Assembly (NCBI GenBank): GCA_019058425.1
Contig: JAHPYZ010000003.1
Coordinates: 44,573 to 108,572, forward strand
Length of the DNA: 64,000 nt
Direction: 5' to 3'
From: Promethearchaeota archaeon
GTDB lineage: Archaea; Asgardarchaeota; Lokiarchaeia; Sigyniarchaeales; SOKP01
Shown: one piece after another, positions 8,733 to 18,299 of the stretch
How positions within the stretch are numbered: the stretch's first letter is position 1
How the letters are laid out: each line of letters opens with the position of its first letter
The notes under the pieces: model-generated
What the model was told of the DNA's origin: nothing
The model's database searches: none
The model's input: only the letters and a program-made list of their open reading frames with translations
Position numbers and translations under genes: made by a program

Positions 8733-10385
8733 TTAATTTATTCTAAATCCTTTAAAGAATTTTAAAAGGAATGTTATTTCTTCAGAGCTTTCTATTAATC
8801 TTCTTAAATCATAAGGAAAAATTTCTAAATCTACTTCTCTTCCTTCTGAAACTTGGTCAATGATTATTTTTATCATTTCTTTGAATTTTCTTACAGTGTT
8901 TCCTTCAGTTTCGATTTCAGAAATTACTTCCCATGCTTTTTTCAATTTTCCATTCAGTATACATGAGATAGATGCAAGTACATAGCTTTGAACTATGTGT
9001 GAATAACCAATTTTTTTTAGGTTTGCAGCTCTATAATAGTACCGATAAAGATTGTTAACCATTTCTCTTAAGAGAAAATCTTTCGCTGTATCTAGTTGCT
9101 CATAGAATTTTATACTTTCCAAAATAAGAGTGGCTGCGGTAAAAAATTGTTTGTTTTTTAAACCCTCTTCAGCAATTTTATTTAATCCTCTTATAATTTG
9201 ATTAAAAATCCCAAATCTATTAAACTCTAATTCTCCTTCAACTGCAATGTCGTATGCATTTAAATAACTTTCTGTGGACTCATTAATACTACCTACCTTC
9301 CAATAATTATCTCCTGCTTTAACAAAATGCTTGTATGCCATTTCTAAATTTTTCATATCTTTAAATGTATTAGCACTATCAGCAAAATTTACTGCAGCTT
9401 GGTTAAAATCCTTCATTTTTTCTGAAAAATTTCCTGCCAGTAAAAAGCAAGAAGCACATTCAATTAAATTATTTTGTATATCTTGATAACATAATGCAGC
9501 CCCCCGATAATATCGCCCAATTTTATGGAAATTTTCTGGTTTTTTTTCTAAATTTTCTGCTAGATCGATATACGCTCCTGCTTCTTTTTTAGAAAAAATA
9601 GCATATTGATCTTCGTTATCTAAAATTCTATTAAGATTTTTCAATATCTGATATATTTGAGCTAAGTTTAACTTATCACTTTTTCCTTCATATTTTGCAA
9701 CTAAATTTGAGAAATGCTCAACTCCATCCAAAATAACGTCTTGCGATTTGTTATAATCATCAATTTCTTCATAACAAGATCCTATTTGTCGATACGAGTA
9801 AGATAGCATATCAAAATAGTTATTTGGTTTTGAGATATATATAACTTTTTCGTAATATTTTATCGCATTCTTATAATCAGAAAATTTTAAAAATAGTTCT
9901 GCGATGTTCTGATAATTTTGGGCAAGCTTTCTAGTTTCATTGAACTCTTTTAAAAGTCTACTTTCTTGTTTTAAAAATTTTATACTATTTTGGATATTTT
10001 TTTTCTCAGATTCGATATCTTCAATTTTCTCCCGGTAAATATCCGATATTCGTAAGTATAACTCCGCTATCTCATGTAATTTTGCTTGAAGTTTAAAATC
10101 AATAATAATTTTTTTATAAAGCTCAATAATTTGCCTGTACAAATTGATTGCTTCTGAAAAATCAAGGTTTTCCAGTATTTCAGCTACAGAAAAAAGAAAT
10201 TCACCTGCTTCAAAATATTCACCAGATTCAGCAATTTCTCTAGAGAAGTTAATTGCTCCTGAAACCATTTCTTCTATCGTCTTTTTTCTCTCTAATGGAT
10301 CAGTTAGCTGCTTAATTTTGGATTCATATTTTCTTATTTTATTTAAATACTCTGTATAATCGATGAATTCTTCTTCTTCAATAAT
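8733..10385 (-). CDS. TPR-repeat protein with SNAP-like solenoid, probable ATT start
   Basis: The ORF track gives 511 aa from ATG 10266-10268. The same frame stays open upstream to a TGA at 10398-10400 and encodes protein-like sequence (EEEEFIDYTEYLNKIRKYES). It contains no ATG, GTG or TTG. A GGAG lies eight bases before ATT ATT at 10385-10380, so I place the start there, giving about 550 aa. The whole protein is a chain of helix pairs of TPR type (for example DYKNAIKYYEKVIYISKPN and AAVNFADSANTFKDMKNLEM), resembling the solenoid of alpha-SNAP. It probably is a cytoplasmic scaffold; no catalytic motif is seen. Similarity to SNAP is of fold type only and not proof of a trafficking role. Confidence 0.7.
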   Translation of the reverse strand: MIEEEEFIDYTEYLNKIRKYESKIKQLTDPLERKKTIEEMVSGAINFSREIAESGEYFEAGEFLFSVAEILENLDFSEAINLYRQIIELYKKIIIDFKLQAKLHEIAELYLRISDIYREKIEDIESEKKNIQNSIKFLKQESRLLKEFNETRKLAQNYQNIAELFLKFSDYKNAIKYYEKVIYISKPNNYFDMLSYSYRQIGSCYEEIDDYNKSQDVILDGVEHFSNLVAKYEGKSDKLNLAQIYQILKNLNRILDNEDQYAIFSKKEAGAYIDLAENLEKKPENFHKIGRYYRGAALCYQDIQNNLIECASCFLLAGNFSEKMKDFNQAAVNFADSANTFKDMKNLEMAYKHFVKAGDNYWKVGSINESTESYLNAYDIAVEGELEFNRFGIFNQIIRGLNKIAEEGLKNKQFFTAATLILESIKFYEQLDTAKDFLLREMVNNLYRYYYRAANLKKIGYSHIVQSYVLASISCILNGKLKKAWEVISEIETEGNTVRKFKEMIKIIIDQVSEGREVDLEIFPYDLRRLIESSEEITFLLKFFKGFRIN

Positions 10386-10812
10386 TTTAAAATCTCCTCA
10401 ATACAAGTAAAACCTATTTATTGAAATTATTGTAAAAATAAAAAAAATTGGTTTTTAAAAAAATCCAATAATATATCGGTTCATTTTTGATCTATTTAAA
10501 AATAATCTTAGATTATCTAAAAATTCAATTAATAATTCCTTTCCTTTTTTAAATCGGAAGCTGTGAATTCATATTTTTTAAGTTTTTTGACAAAAGTATG
10601 ATTTATTTTAGATCGAAATCAGTATCAGAAGTATTGATATTAATGCTCTGATATTTTATATCTATTTTTCAAAAGTTCCACTTATTTTTGGAATTTTCAA
10701 AGAATTGTCGAAAGTAGAACTATAAATAACCTCTCTTAGAAATTTATAATATCATGACTATCCTATTATGTTATAGTAGTATTTAAAATTAAAAAAATAA
10801 AGTCCAAATACT

Positions 10813-11841
10813 ATGAGTCTGGTGAAATATATCTTAAGAAGACTCCTCGCTCTTATTCCAGTGCTTTTTGGAACTATGACTTTAACTTTTATTTTATCTA
10901 GATTGATGCCTGGTGATCCTGCTTTTTTATTATTACGAGCACAAAGTGTACCTCACATTAATCCAACTTTAATTGCACAAAAGAGACATGAATTAGGCCT
11001 AGATCAGCCAATAATTAATCAATACTTTAAATATTTTTCAGATTTATTTAAAGGGAATTGGGGCCTCTCCGTGTCTGTTTCTAAAGGAACTCCAGTCTGG
11101 GATCTTATAATGAGACGCCTTCCTCGAACCATAGATCTCACTATTTTTTCAATACTAATTGCATCATATTTGGGAATTAAGATTGGGATAATTTCAGCTA
11201 CTCACAGAAATAAAGCGCGAGATACCATCTTTCGTGGAATCGCTTTAATAGGCGTTTCGATTCCTGTTTTCTTTTTAGGATTGTTATTGCAATTTTTCCT
11301 AGGCTATAAAGTAAAGATCTTTCCTACTGTCGGCTATAAGCAAATACAATATCCAGATCCTCCCTTTATAACAGGTTTCTTCTTAATCGACTCGTTATTC
11401 GGAGGATATTTCTATTTGGTTATTGATTATCTATGGCACATTACAATGCCCGTGTTTTGTTTAGCATTTGTGACTATTGCAGGAATTGTCAGACAAACGC
11501 GTTCAAGTATGCTAGAAGTATTGCAACAAGATTATGTAAGAACAGCAAGGGCAAAAGGGTGCAAAGAGAAAGATGTAATCCATACTCACGCATTAAAAAA
11601 TGCGCTTATTCCTACGGCAACTGTAATTTGTTTGAATTTTGCTAGCTTACTATCTGGAGCGGTTCTAACAGAAACTACTTTTGATATAGATGGTATAGGT
11701 TTAACTTTAGTGAGCTCAATTAGATACCAAGATTACTGGGTTATAAATGGTGTTGTATTTGTGATTACAATAATATTTGTTCTAACTACATTAATAACTG
11801 ATGTTCTTTATGGATTTCTGGATCCTAGGATAAGATTTTGA
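10813..11841 (+). CDS. DppB/OppB-type ABC transporter permease
   Basis: The protein (342 aa) opens with the classical VKYILRRLLALIPVLFGTMT helix followed by DPAFLLL, and has about six membrane helices. The EAA loop motif that contacts the ATPase is DYVRTARAKGCKEKDVIHTHALKNALIP, near residues 239-266. This is the first permease of oligopeptide, dipeptide or nickel importers, which normally pairs with a DppC-type permease, two ATPases and a binding protein. None of these is next to it: the following gene is ThiS-like. It may be the remains of, or a detached piece from, a larger operon. The ATG start is in place for the family. Confidence 0.9.
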   Translation: MSLVKYILRRLLALIPVLFGTMTLTFILSRLMPGDPAFLLLRAQSVPHINPTLIAQKRHELGLDQPIINQYFKYFSDLFKGNWGLSVSVSKGTPVWDLIMRRLPRTIDLTIFSILIASYLGIKIGIISATHRNKARDTIFRGIALIGVSIPVFFLGLLLQFFLGYKVKIFPTVGYKQIQYPDPPFITGFFLIDSLFGGYFYLVIDYLWHITMPVFCLAFVTIAGIVRQTRSSMLEVLQQDYVRTARAKGCKEKDVIHTHALKNALIPTATVICLNFASLLSGAVLTETTFDIDGIGLTLVSSIRYQDYWVINGVVFVITIIFVLTTLITDVLYGFLDPRIRF

Positions 11842-11979
11842 AGTAAATATTTATTTCAACTAAAAGTTATACAAAAAGTTCATCAAAAACTAATATTCAC
11901 AGCAGTTTGAAACGAATAAATCTGAAGAAATAATATTAAATAGTATAGCGAGTATATTATTAATAATAAAAAAATGTAG

Positions 11980-12198
11980 GTGATTGTAATAAAACAAGTT
12001 TCTGAATTATTAGATACTGGTCTGTATGAGACTTTCAAACCTGAAAAAACAATGACCGTAGCTGACCTGTTGCATGAATTAAACTTGGAAAACAAGTATT
12101 TTGGAATCTTGGTGGATGGAAAGAAAGCTACTCCCGATACAGTTATCAATGAGCAATCAGAAGTGGTTATCCTTCCCCATATCGCCGGTGGGGTTTAG
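11980..12198 (+). CDS. ThiS/MoaD-like ubiquitin-fold sulfur carrier
   Basis: The 72-aa protein has the beta-grasp pattern of MoaD and ThiS (TMTVADLLHELNLENKYFGI, NEQSEVVILPHIAGGV). It ends in Gly-Gly-Val instead of a bare Gly-Gly, so the tail would need trimming or the final Val is tolerated. Such proteins carry thiocarboxylate sulfur for molybdopterin, thiamine or tRNA thiolation, or act as protein modifiers in archaea. No E1-like enzyme is adjacent. The only start in frame is GTG 11980, which directly follows ATG TAG and is embedded in AGGTGAT, a ribosome-binding-site-like string. The true start may therefore be that GTG or a following ATT. Confidence 0.75.
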   Translation: MIVIKQVSELLDTGLYETFKPEKTMTVADLLHELNLENKYFGILVDGKKATPDTVINEQSEVVILPHIAGGV

Positions 12199-12258
12199 AG
12201 CAATAGATAAATTGGATTTTTTTATATCCTCTTTTTTATATTAGATGTTTATAGTCAA

Positions 12259-12306
12259 TTATTTTAATTCAATTCTTAGTAGATCTTCCGCTAATATGGT
12301 ATTTGG
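12259..12306 (-). pseudogene. Relic of an RNase Z 3' end
   Basis: Read on the minus strand, these 48 bases encode PNTILAEDLLRIELK followed by a stop. The intact RNase Z at 12843-13823 ends PNTILAEDLLRVILK. At the DNA level 27 bases agree with one mismatch. Upstream of the Pro codon the similarity stops and an in-frame TAG lies three codons before. This is a leftover of a duplicated rnz, now separated from the working gene by the cold-shock gene. It has no function that I can see. Confidence 0.6.
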
Positions 12307-12430
12307 TTTTGTCTACAAGTTATAAAAAAAAGATAAGATTCGATAACAATCGCAGAACAAGGTCTTACTAATTACTACCTACTACTTATTAAATACTATT
12401 ATTTTTTATTGATTTTTAACAAAAAGAAGC

Positions 12431-12685
12431 CTAATATCGAAAATCTCGAACTTGGGGAGGAGCGGCTTCAGTTACTACAACTTTACTCGCAGCAGGACCC
12501 TTATCACCTTGGGTGATTTCAAATTCTACTTTATCGTTTTCATTTAGTGTAGCAAATTCATCACCCTTTTTAACAATGGCACTGTGATGAACGAATATAT
12601 CTCCTTCTTCTTCAGTTGCTATAAATCCATAACCTTTACGGTTATTAAACCATTTAACTGTTCCTTCGGTCAATTTTAAAACCAA
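12431..12685 (-). CDS. Cold-shock domain protein (CspA family)
   Basis: The 84-aa protein is a single cold-shock domain: [15 protein letters not shown] contains RNP1 (KGYGFI) and DIFVHHSAI contains RNP2, followed by [20 protein letters not shown]. It should bind single-stranded RNA or DNA as an RNA chaperone. Such proteins are frequent in bacteria and patchy in archaea, so an old acquisition is likely. A short Pro/Arg tail ([10 protein letters not shown]) extends beyond the domain. The gene stands alone between the rnz relic and intact rnz, both of which point the same way. Confidence 0.93.
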   Translation of the reverse strand: MVLKLTEGTVKWFNNRKGYGFIATEEEGDIFVHHSAIVKKGDEFATLNENDKVEFEITQGDKGPAASKVVVTEAAPPQVRDFRY

Positions 12686-12842
12686 TTTTTACATAAATTA
12701 AATTTTTTATCAGTTCTTTGTGAACTAGTTAAGAAAATGAATGATGCTGTAAATATGTTATGTTTTTCTAATGATACATTAAAAAAATCATGGTGTTTAT
12801 TTGATTATTTTTTAAATGTTTCTTTTGTATACTGAAAAACGG

Positions 12843-13823
12843 TTACTTCAATATAACTCGCAATAGATCTTCCGCTAATATTGTATTTGGAAAAATTTCT
12901 TTAGCTTCTTCTAGTAAACTTACAGCATCTTCTTGATATCTCGAAGATATATGAGTAAGAATCAATTGTTTTGCATTCATTTTTATCGCATCATTTGCAG
13001 CATCAATTGAAGTTGAGTGCTTTTTTTCTTCAGCTGTTTTTGATAAGGCTTTTGCAAACGTAGCTTCATGAATTAAAATATCAGAATCCTTTCCTAAATC
13101 TATTAAGGAATCGCTTGGTTTCATATCTCCAGAGTAAGTAATTTTTCTTCCTGGACTTTTTGGACCGATAATTCCTTCTTTAACAGGATCAATAATTTTA
13201 CCATTAATTTCAATTATTTCTCCTTCTTGGAGTGTTTTCCAAAGATTACCCTCGGGAATATTAAGCTGTTTTGCTCTATCTGGATTAAATTTTCCAAAAC
13301 GGGGTTTTTCTACAAAAGCATATGCATATGTAATAACAGAGTGCTCCACTAAGGCATACTTTACAGAAAAATGTTTAGAATCGAAAATGATATTATTGGT
13401 AATTTTCATTGATCTTTTTGGTACTTCTGAATCTAATCCTTCAAATTCAGTAATTTCTTTATGTTCATGGTCAATTTCACAAATGGTGATAGGATATTTA
13501 GCTTTTAGCCCTAGAATTTTTTGATGGAGAAGTAAATAAAGAAAAAGATTTCTAGGTCCAAAGATCATTAATGGTGCAGTCCTATCATTTAAGCTTAATC
13601 GAAATAAAAATCCAGGGAGTCCAATTATATGATCTCCATGAAAATGTGTAATAAAGATCTTAAGTGGTTTATTAAATTTAAGAGAAGCCTCCGCATATTT
13701 ACGTTGGAAATCTTCCCCACAGTCAAAAATGACAGTTTGGTTTTTATATTTAATAGCAATAGAGGATAAATTTCGATTTTTTATAGGAATTGCAGCAGCG
13801 CTTCCTAAGATAATTAATTCCAT
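12843..13823 (-). CDS. rnz: Ribonuclease Z (tRNA 3'-end processing)
   Basis: The protein (326 aa) is a metallo-beta-lactamase-fold nuclease with the RNase Z zinc motif HFHGDHIIGLPG near residues 60-71. It also has the family-specific start LIILGSAAAIPIKNRNLSS, the GDMKPSDSLIDLGKDSDILIHEATF block and the distal LTHISSRY histidine. It cuts precursor tRNAs after the discriminator base so that CCA can be added. The length suits the short RNase Z form. It lies 7 bases downstream of the coiled-coil gene, so both are probably on one transcript. A relic of its tail lies at 12259-12306. Confidence 0.95.
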   Translation of the reverse strand: MELIILGSAAAIPIKNRNLSSIAIKYKNQTVIFDCGEDFQRKYAEASLKFNKPLKIFITHFHGDHIIGLPGFLFRLSLNDRTAPLMIFGPRNLFLYLLLHQKILGLKAKYPITICEIDHEHKEITEFEGLDSEVPKRSMKITNNIIFDSKHFSVKYALVEHSVITYAYAFVEKPRFGKFNPDRAKQLNIPEGNLWKTLQEGEIIEINGKIIDPVKEGIIGPKSPGRKITYSGDMKPSDSLIDLGKDSDILIHEATFAKALSKTAEEKKHSTSIDAANDAIKMNAKQLILTHISSRYQEDAVSLLEEAKEIFPNTILAEDLLRVILK

Positions 13824-13830
13824 AATGAAT

Positions 13831-15147
13831 TTAGATTTTTTTTCTTAACTGAGAAATCTCTATTCGTTGTTCGTTATTAAGTTTACTAAGATTATCTACT
13901 TTGTTCTTTAGTTCTCGTAACCTCAACGATAAATCAGGATCTTCCTTCTTTGGTGATACGTGGGTTTGAATATTAAGACTATCTAACTGGCGTTGTAGAT
14001 CACTAAGTTTTTGATCTTTTAATCTAGTTTGATTTTCTAATTGTCTATATTTTGTTTTTATTTGTACAGCTTCATTTTTTATTGTTTCAATTTCTCCATC
14101 TTTTGTTTCTAATTGTTTTTGAAGAAAGATTGCCATCTCCCTTTGCATTTTTAATTTGCCTTCCAGTTCTTTTTGAGATTCGTTCGATTCAATTGGTTTT
14201 CCTTTCCTATAATTACTAAGTTGCTCTTGAAGTGCTTGAATTTGCATTTTCGACCTGTTAAGTTTAGTTTGGAGATCTTCTCTTAACGTTTTGATCATGT
14301 CTTCAGAAGAACCTCCATTCTGTTCAAACTTGGAAGCAATTTCAGTTTTTTTTAAAGTGATAATCTCGTTTTTTAAATCATTAATTTCATTATTTTTTGC
14401 ATTAATTTCTGCCTTTAATCCTTTGATGTTATTTTCAAAACTTTTGATTTTAGAAGGTTCTTTTTCTTTTTTTTTTTGTTTTTTTTGAAATTTCTCAAGT
14501 TCTTGTTTTAATTCACCAATTTTCCTCTTAGATTTGGTTAATTGATTTTGAAGATCCTCAATTAACTTTTTTGCGATTGAATCGCCACTTTTATCAGAGG
14601 GAGAACTAAGATCTTTTAGTTTTTGATTTAAAGTTGAGATTTCATCTCTTAATATTTCAATTTCTTCGTCTCTTTGAGCTAAATCTTCAATGAAATCATC
14701 ATTATTAGCACTACTGGATCTTAATTTATAAATTATTGAACGTTGTTTATTTACTTTTTCTTGTAAATCTTTGACTAAAGCATTAAGTGGTTGTTTACTT
14801 CTTAAATCTTCAACCCTAATAACAGATGAATCCTTAATCTCTGATTTTATTCTTTCTAATTCTTGTTGGATTTGTACCTTCTCTTTTCTCAAGAAACCCA
14901 TATTATTTTTTAAATCTCTAATTTGTTTATCTTTTTCTTCGAGTTCATATGCAAATCTTGATTCTGCAGCTTGTATTTTTTTACTTTTTTTTATTGCTCC
15001 TTCTTCTAATTTTTTGAGATCTTCTAGTTCCATGATTTTATCTTGAAGCTCTTCAATAATATCATCAAGATGTTCGATTTCTTGATCTCTTTTCTCTAAT
15101 TCTAACTCTAATTCTCTGATTTTATTTTTTAAAGCATCTTCAGTCAT
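13831..15147 (-). CDS. Long coiled-coil protein
   Basis: Nearly all 438 residues follow a heptad pattern rich in Lys, Glu, Leu and Ile (for example KIRELELELEKRDQEIEHLD at the start). This predicts an extended coiled coil broken by short Ser/Pro/Gly patches such as SPSDKSGDS and NGGSSED. A repeated unit of the form DLQxxLxxSKxxIxxLxxEL occurs several times. No enzyme motif is present. It may serve as a structural or tethering protein, comparable with SMC-like or tropomyosin-like proteins found in Asgard genomes, but that is only an analogy. Its stop is 7 bases from the start of rnz, suggesting co-transcription. Confidence 0.75.
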   Translation of the reverse strand: MTEDALKNKIRELELELEKRDQEIEHLDDIIEELQDKIMELEDLKKLEEGAIKKSKKIQAAESRFAYELEEKDKQIRDLKNNMGFLRKEKVQIQQELERIKSEIKDSSVIRVEDLRSKQPLNALVKDLQEKVNKQRSIIYKLRSSSANNDDFIEDLAQRDEEIEILRDEISTLNQKLKDLSSPSDKSGDSIAKKLIEDLQNQLTKSKRKIGELKQELEKFQKKQKKKEKEPSKIKSFENNIKGLKAEINAKNNEINDLKNEIITLKKTEIASKFEQNGGSSEDMIKTLREDLQTKLNRSKMQIQALQEQLSNYRKGKPIESNESQKELEGKLKMQREMAIFLQKQLETKDGEIETIKNEAVQIKTKYRQLENQTRLKDQKLSDLQRQLDSLNIQTHVSPKKEDPDLSLRLRELKNKVDNLSKLNNEQRIEISQLRKKI

Positions 15148-15265
15148 AGAGAAGAATCACCATTTTATTAGAAATTAATATATTAATACAATTTTAGAAA
15201 TTAAAATTTAACTTATTAATATCTTATCTACTTCATCATTTTCAAATTTTTTTTAAAAAAAATCA

Positions 15266-17173
15266 TTAATACATAGTAAAGTCTTTTATAGAAAAGTTGT
15301 TGATTTTTTTAATAATCGGAAAAAGGCTTAAAAAATTGAATATAATAAAAATTGTGAATAAAACTAGGAAAAAAATAAATGGGATATACAAGGGTGGCAA
15401 AAAGACTCGACTAAACAAAAATAATGAATTTATTATCATCCCTATTCCTAAACTTACAATTAAAGAGGGTAATAGAATAAAACTTGATTCTAAAAAGAGA
15501 ATTTTTTTCAATGATCTAGTTTTTGAGCCAATAGCACGCATAATAAGAAAATCTTTTGCCTTTTCCATTATTCCTGCTTTCTGATAGTTATATAATGACA
15601 ATATACTTAATATTGAAATCACTAGAATTAAAATCATAGGGTAGAGCGATAAATTGTTTAAGAAATCTAAATTGATATGAAAAACATCATCTAATTTTAA
15701 GTAAGTGAAATTTTCCCCGATGTTACTGGAGATATTTTCAAGTGAATCTCTTATCGTGTCATATGTACCATCTTGTATTTTTAATGATACAAGATTAATT
15801 TCTGATGACAAATTCAGTGCTTGCTGAATAATATTCAATCCTACATAACCAGCCCATCCTGCATAAAAGCTATCAATAACAATTCCACTAATGTGGAAAG
15901 TTGATCCAATAGAAGTTAGTCTTAGACTCTGATATAGTGGTAAATCAAATAGATTTCTGGCTAAACTATCTCCTATTGTCATATTATCATAAGCATCGTC
16001 TTCAGTAAAAAATTTCCCTTCAATCTCAAAATTTTGAATTAAGTTATCAGGATTAACACCAATAATTGGGATATTATCTGTTCTTTGTTGACCAACAACT
16101 TCATAAGAATCATCTTCATGTATAATAATTCCTTTAAGTTCTTCTACATCATAAAAATTAATTAACCGTTCATCAATTTTTTCAATTTCACCAATTGAAT
16201 ATAACTCACTTATATCACTTATATTAAACAAATACTGGGATTCTATGAAATTTATATCAGTTTCATTAATAAGTAGATTAGGATCAGAAAACATTCTATA
16301 CATTAAAGAATAATTATAAAGAACCTCCTCATGTCCGATTATTATTAAATTTTCACTTTGAGATTTACGAATCCACTCTTGAGATGATGTTCTTAAAACA
16401 ATTGTCCCCAAGCTTAAAGTAAAAATCATAAGACCAATTATTGAAAATATTAATAAATATCTCTTAAATTCTCCTTTTTTCCTTAATGTATTAACTACAG
16501 CCATTTTTATATTAAATCCTATTGAGATCAACCATTTTGGGATAAATTTAAGTTGTTTAGAAGCATCATAATCATACGGTACGTCCTTCGAGAAAGTATT
16601 GATTACTTTTTGCCTTCCAATTTTCCTAAGAGTAGATCCCGTTACAAAAAAAATACCTAAAATACAACAAATAAACAATATTGGAGTATATACTAAATCT
16701 ATTCGCATCACTATAGGATAATTAAAAAAAGTCATAATTAAAGCAAATACTCCAAAAGCTACTAAACCCAAGATTAATCCAAATAGAAATCCAATAAAAT
16801 ATAAAATATAAGATTCGAGTAAATAAAAACTGTATAATTTCCTGGGGAGTGTACCTAAAGCTTTCATAATAGCAATATCCCTTTTTTTAGATATAACTAG
16901 TGTCGTCGTAACTGTAATTACAATTGCAACTGTTAAAATTATCAACAATATTTGGATTAAGGAATTGAATTGTTTATAAATAGAATAAATTCCTCCAGTG
17001 AAATAAAATCTATTAACAAAAGCAGTTTGAATAAATATGTTTAAACCCAAAGATGACGTAAAATATATCAAAAACTCTGTGAGGGCAATAATAATAATAA
17101 TAATTAGGAGAAACGGATAATTTGATTGTCTTTTCCGGTAGAGATCTTTCAGTGCAAAATCGAAGGCTGACAT
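15266..17173 (-). CDS. FtsX/MacB-type ABC transporter permease
   Basis: The 635-aa protein has the FtsX-like layout: an N-terminal helix, a first three-helix block (about 65-190) with the FtsX coupling sequence SKKRDIAIMKALGTLPRKLY, another helix near 235-260, and a large outside domain of about 230 residues. A second three-helix block follows (about 510-630) containing KAKDFLIMRAIGSKTRSLKK. Two FtsX domains make this a LolC/E- or YtrF-like permease, working by mechanotransmission with the ATPase just upstream (15 bases away). Substrates of such systems are lipoproteins, peptides or antibiotics; none can be assigned here. Confidence 0.88.
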   Translation of the reverse strand: MSAFDFALKDLYRKRQSNYPFLLIIIIIIALTEFLIYFTSSLGLNIFIQTAFVNRFYFTGGIYSIYKQFNSLIQILLIILTVAIVITVTTTLVISKKRDIAIMKALGTLPRKLYSFYLLESYILYFIGFLFGLILGLVAFGVFALIMTFFNYPIVMRIDLVYTPILFICCILGIFFVTGSTLRKIGRQKVINTFSKDVPYDYDASKQLKFIPKWLISIGFNIKMAVVNTLRKKGEFKRYLLIFSIIGLMIFTLSLGTIVLRTSSQEWIRKSQSENLIIIGHEEVLYNYSLMYRMFSDPNLLINETDINFIESQYLFNISDISELYSIGEIEKIDERLINFYDVEELKGIIIHEDDSYEVVGQQRTDNIPIIGVNPDNLIQNFEIEGKFFTEDDAYDNMTIGDSLARNLFDLPLYQSLRLTSIGSTFHISGIVIDSFYAGWAGYVGLNIIQQALNLSSEINLVSLKIQDGTYDTIRDSLENISSNIGENFTYLKLDDVFHINLDFLNNLSLYPMILILVISILSILSLYNYQKAGIMEKAKDFLIMRAIGSKTRSLKKILFLESSFILLPSLIVSLGIGMIINSLFLFSRVFLPPLYIPFIFFLVLFTIFIIFNFLSLFPIIKKINNFSIKDFTMY

Positions 17174-17188
17174 TTTTTATTGAAATTC

Positions 17189-17986
17189 CTAATCCTCCAA
17201 TTCATTCACTATTTCTTCTTTTAATATCTTCCCATCATCAAAAGTAATAACTCTATCAGCCAAGTTTATTAAAAAATCATCATGAGTTGCTACAATAATC
17301 GTCCTAATTTTATCTTTTAACTCTCTAAAAAGATCTTGAATAAACTTGCTAGTATTTTTATCTAAATTTGCTGTTGGTTCATCGGCAATAATCATAGGTG
17401 GATTATTTGCTAATGCTCGTGCAATTGCTACTCTTTGTTGTTCTCCTGCAGATAGTTGAAATGGTAAATGCTCCCTTCTATCATTAAGACCCATCTTATT
17501 CAATAGTTCTATTGCACGTTCCCTTTGTCTTTTAAAGTTAACACCTGAAAGACTCATTGGAAACATAACGTTTTCCTCAGCAGTAAGTGTGCTTATCAGA
17601 TTATAATTCTGAAAGATAAAACCTGAATTTACTAAACGCCATGTTGTTAATGATTCTTCCTCCATATCAGAAATTTTAACACCAAAGTTGTAAATTACTC
17701 CATCATTGGGGGAATCTAATCCACCTAATAGATTTAGAAGCGATGTTTTACCCGCACCGCTTGGACCTTTGATAACCAAGAATTCTCCATTTACGATTGA
17801 GAGGGATATATTATCAACAGCTCGAACAATAAAGTCCCCAATCTCATAATCCTTAACTAATCCTTCACTATAAATTGCATACTTCAAATTATTGTTTTTC
17901 AAAGATTCATATTTTGAAATATTTTCATACACTTTTTTTGAACCTTCTTGATTTATTTCCTCTAATAATTTTTCTTTTTCTGGCAC
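17189..17986 (-). CDS. LolD/MacB-type ABC transporter ATPase
   Basis: The protein (265 aa) has all ABC motifs: Walker A GPSGAGKTSLLNLL, Q-loop FIFQNYNLI, signature QLSAGEQQRVAIARAL, Walker B MIIADEPTANLD and the H-loop ATHD. The spacing and the LDxNT sequence after Walker B place it in the LolD/MacB/FtsE group, which pairs with FtsX-type permeases. About 40 extra residues precede the domain (LLEEINQEGSKKVYENISK), without known role. It is the first gene of a two-gene operon with the permease at 15266-17173. Confidence 0.93.
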   Translation of the reverse strand: MPEKEKLLEEINQEGSKKVYENISKYESLKNNNLKYAIYSEGLVKDYEIGDFIVRAVDNISLSIVNGEFLVIKGPSGAGKTSLLNLLGGLDSPNDGVIYNFGVKISDMEEESLTTWRLVNSGFIFQNYNLISTLTAEENVMFPMSLSGVNFKRQRERAIELLNKMGLNDRREHLPFQLSAGEQQRVAIARALANNPPMIIADEPTANLDKNTSKFIQDLFRELKDKIRTIIVATHDDFLINLADRVITFDDGKILKEEIVNELED

Positions 17987-18238
17987 GATTTTTTATAATA
18001 ATTTCTTATTTAAATTTTTAGTGCCAAAATTAGTAAACTACATCAATATTATAAAAGTAATTTACGCTAAAATTTAGAATAAAAAGTAATTACAATTAGG
18101 ATTGGATTCTTAAAATTGCTTACTGATATGTCTTGTACCTTTTCAGCTCTGATATATCATTACAGTACATAATTTATTGAATTTTTGGTATTTCATTTGA
18201 GAATTAAGTTTAAATACAAAAGTATCATACTTATACAC

Positions 18239-18299
18239 TAGAGGGAAGATTGAGAAAATACAAATAATATCCCCTAAAGTTGATGTGACATACACTTTA
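18239..18299 (+). ncRNA. Candidate structured leader or small RNA upstream of the corrinoid protein gene
   Basis: A TATA-like TTTAAATAC lies at 18209-18217, so transcription would begin near 18238-18242. At that point starts a stem TAGAGGGA / TCCCCTA (18239-18246 with 18270-18276, one bulged A). Next comes a second stem TAAAGT / ACTTTA (18275-18280 with 18294-18299). About 220 bases then remain before the ATG at 18518, an unusually long leader here. I match it to no known riboswitch, and both stems are short and AT-containing, so chance pairing is possible. The remaining part of the 531-base gap holds no gene that I can see. Confidence 0.3.

Noticed and set aside
8733-10385. True alpha-SNAP homolog indicating eukaryote-like vesicle fusion
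   Set aside because: Only the TPR solenoid type is shared. No SNARE- or NSF-linked gene is near, and TPR proteins of this style are common in archaea.
11974-11979. Minimal ATG TAG start-stop unit before the ThiS-like gene as a regulatory uORF
   Set aside because: The bases also form part of the ribosome-binding-site-like TAGGTGAT, and a six-base ATG TAG is expected by chance. There is no support for function.
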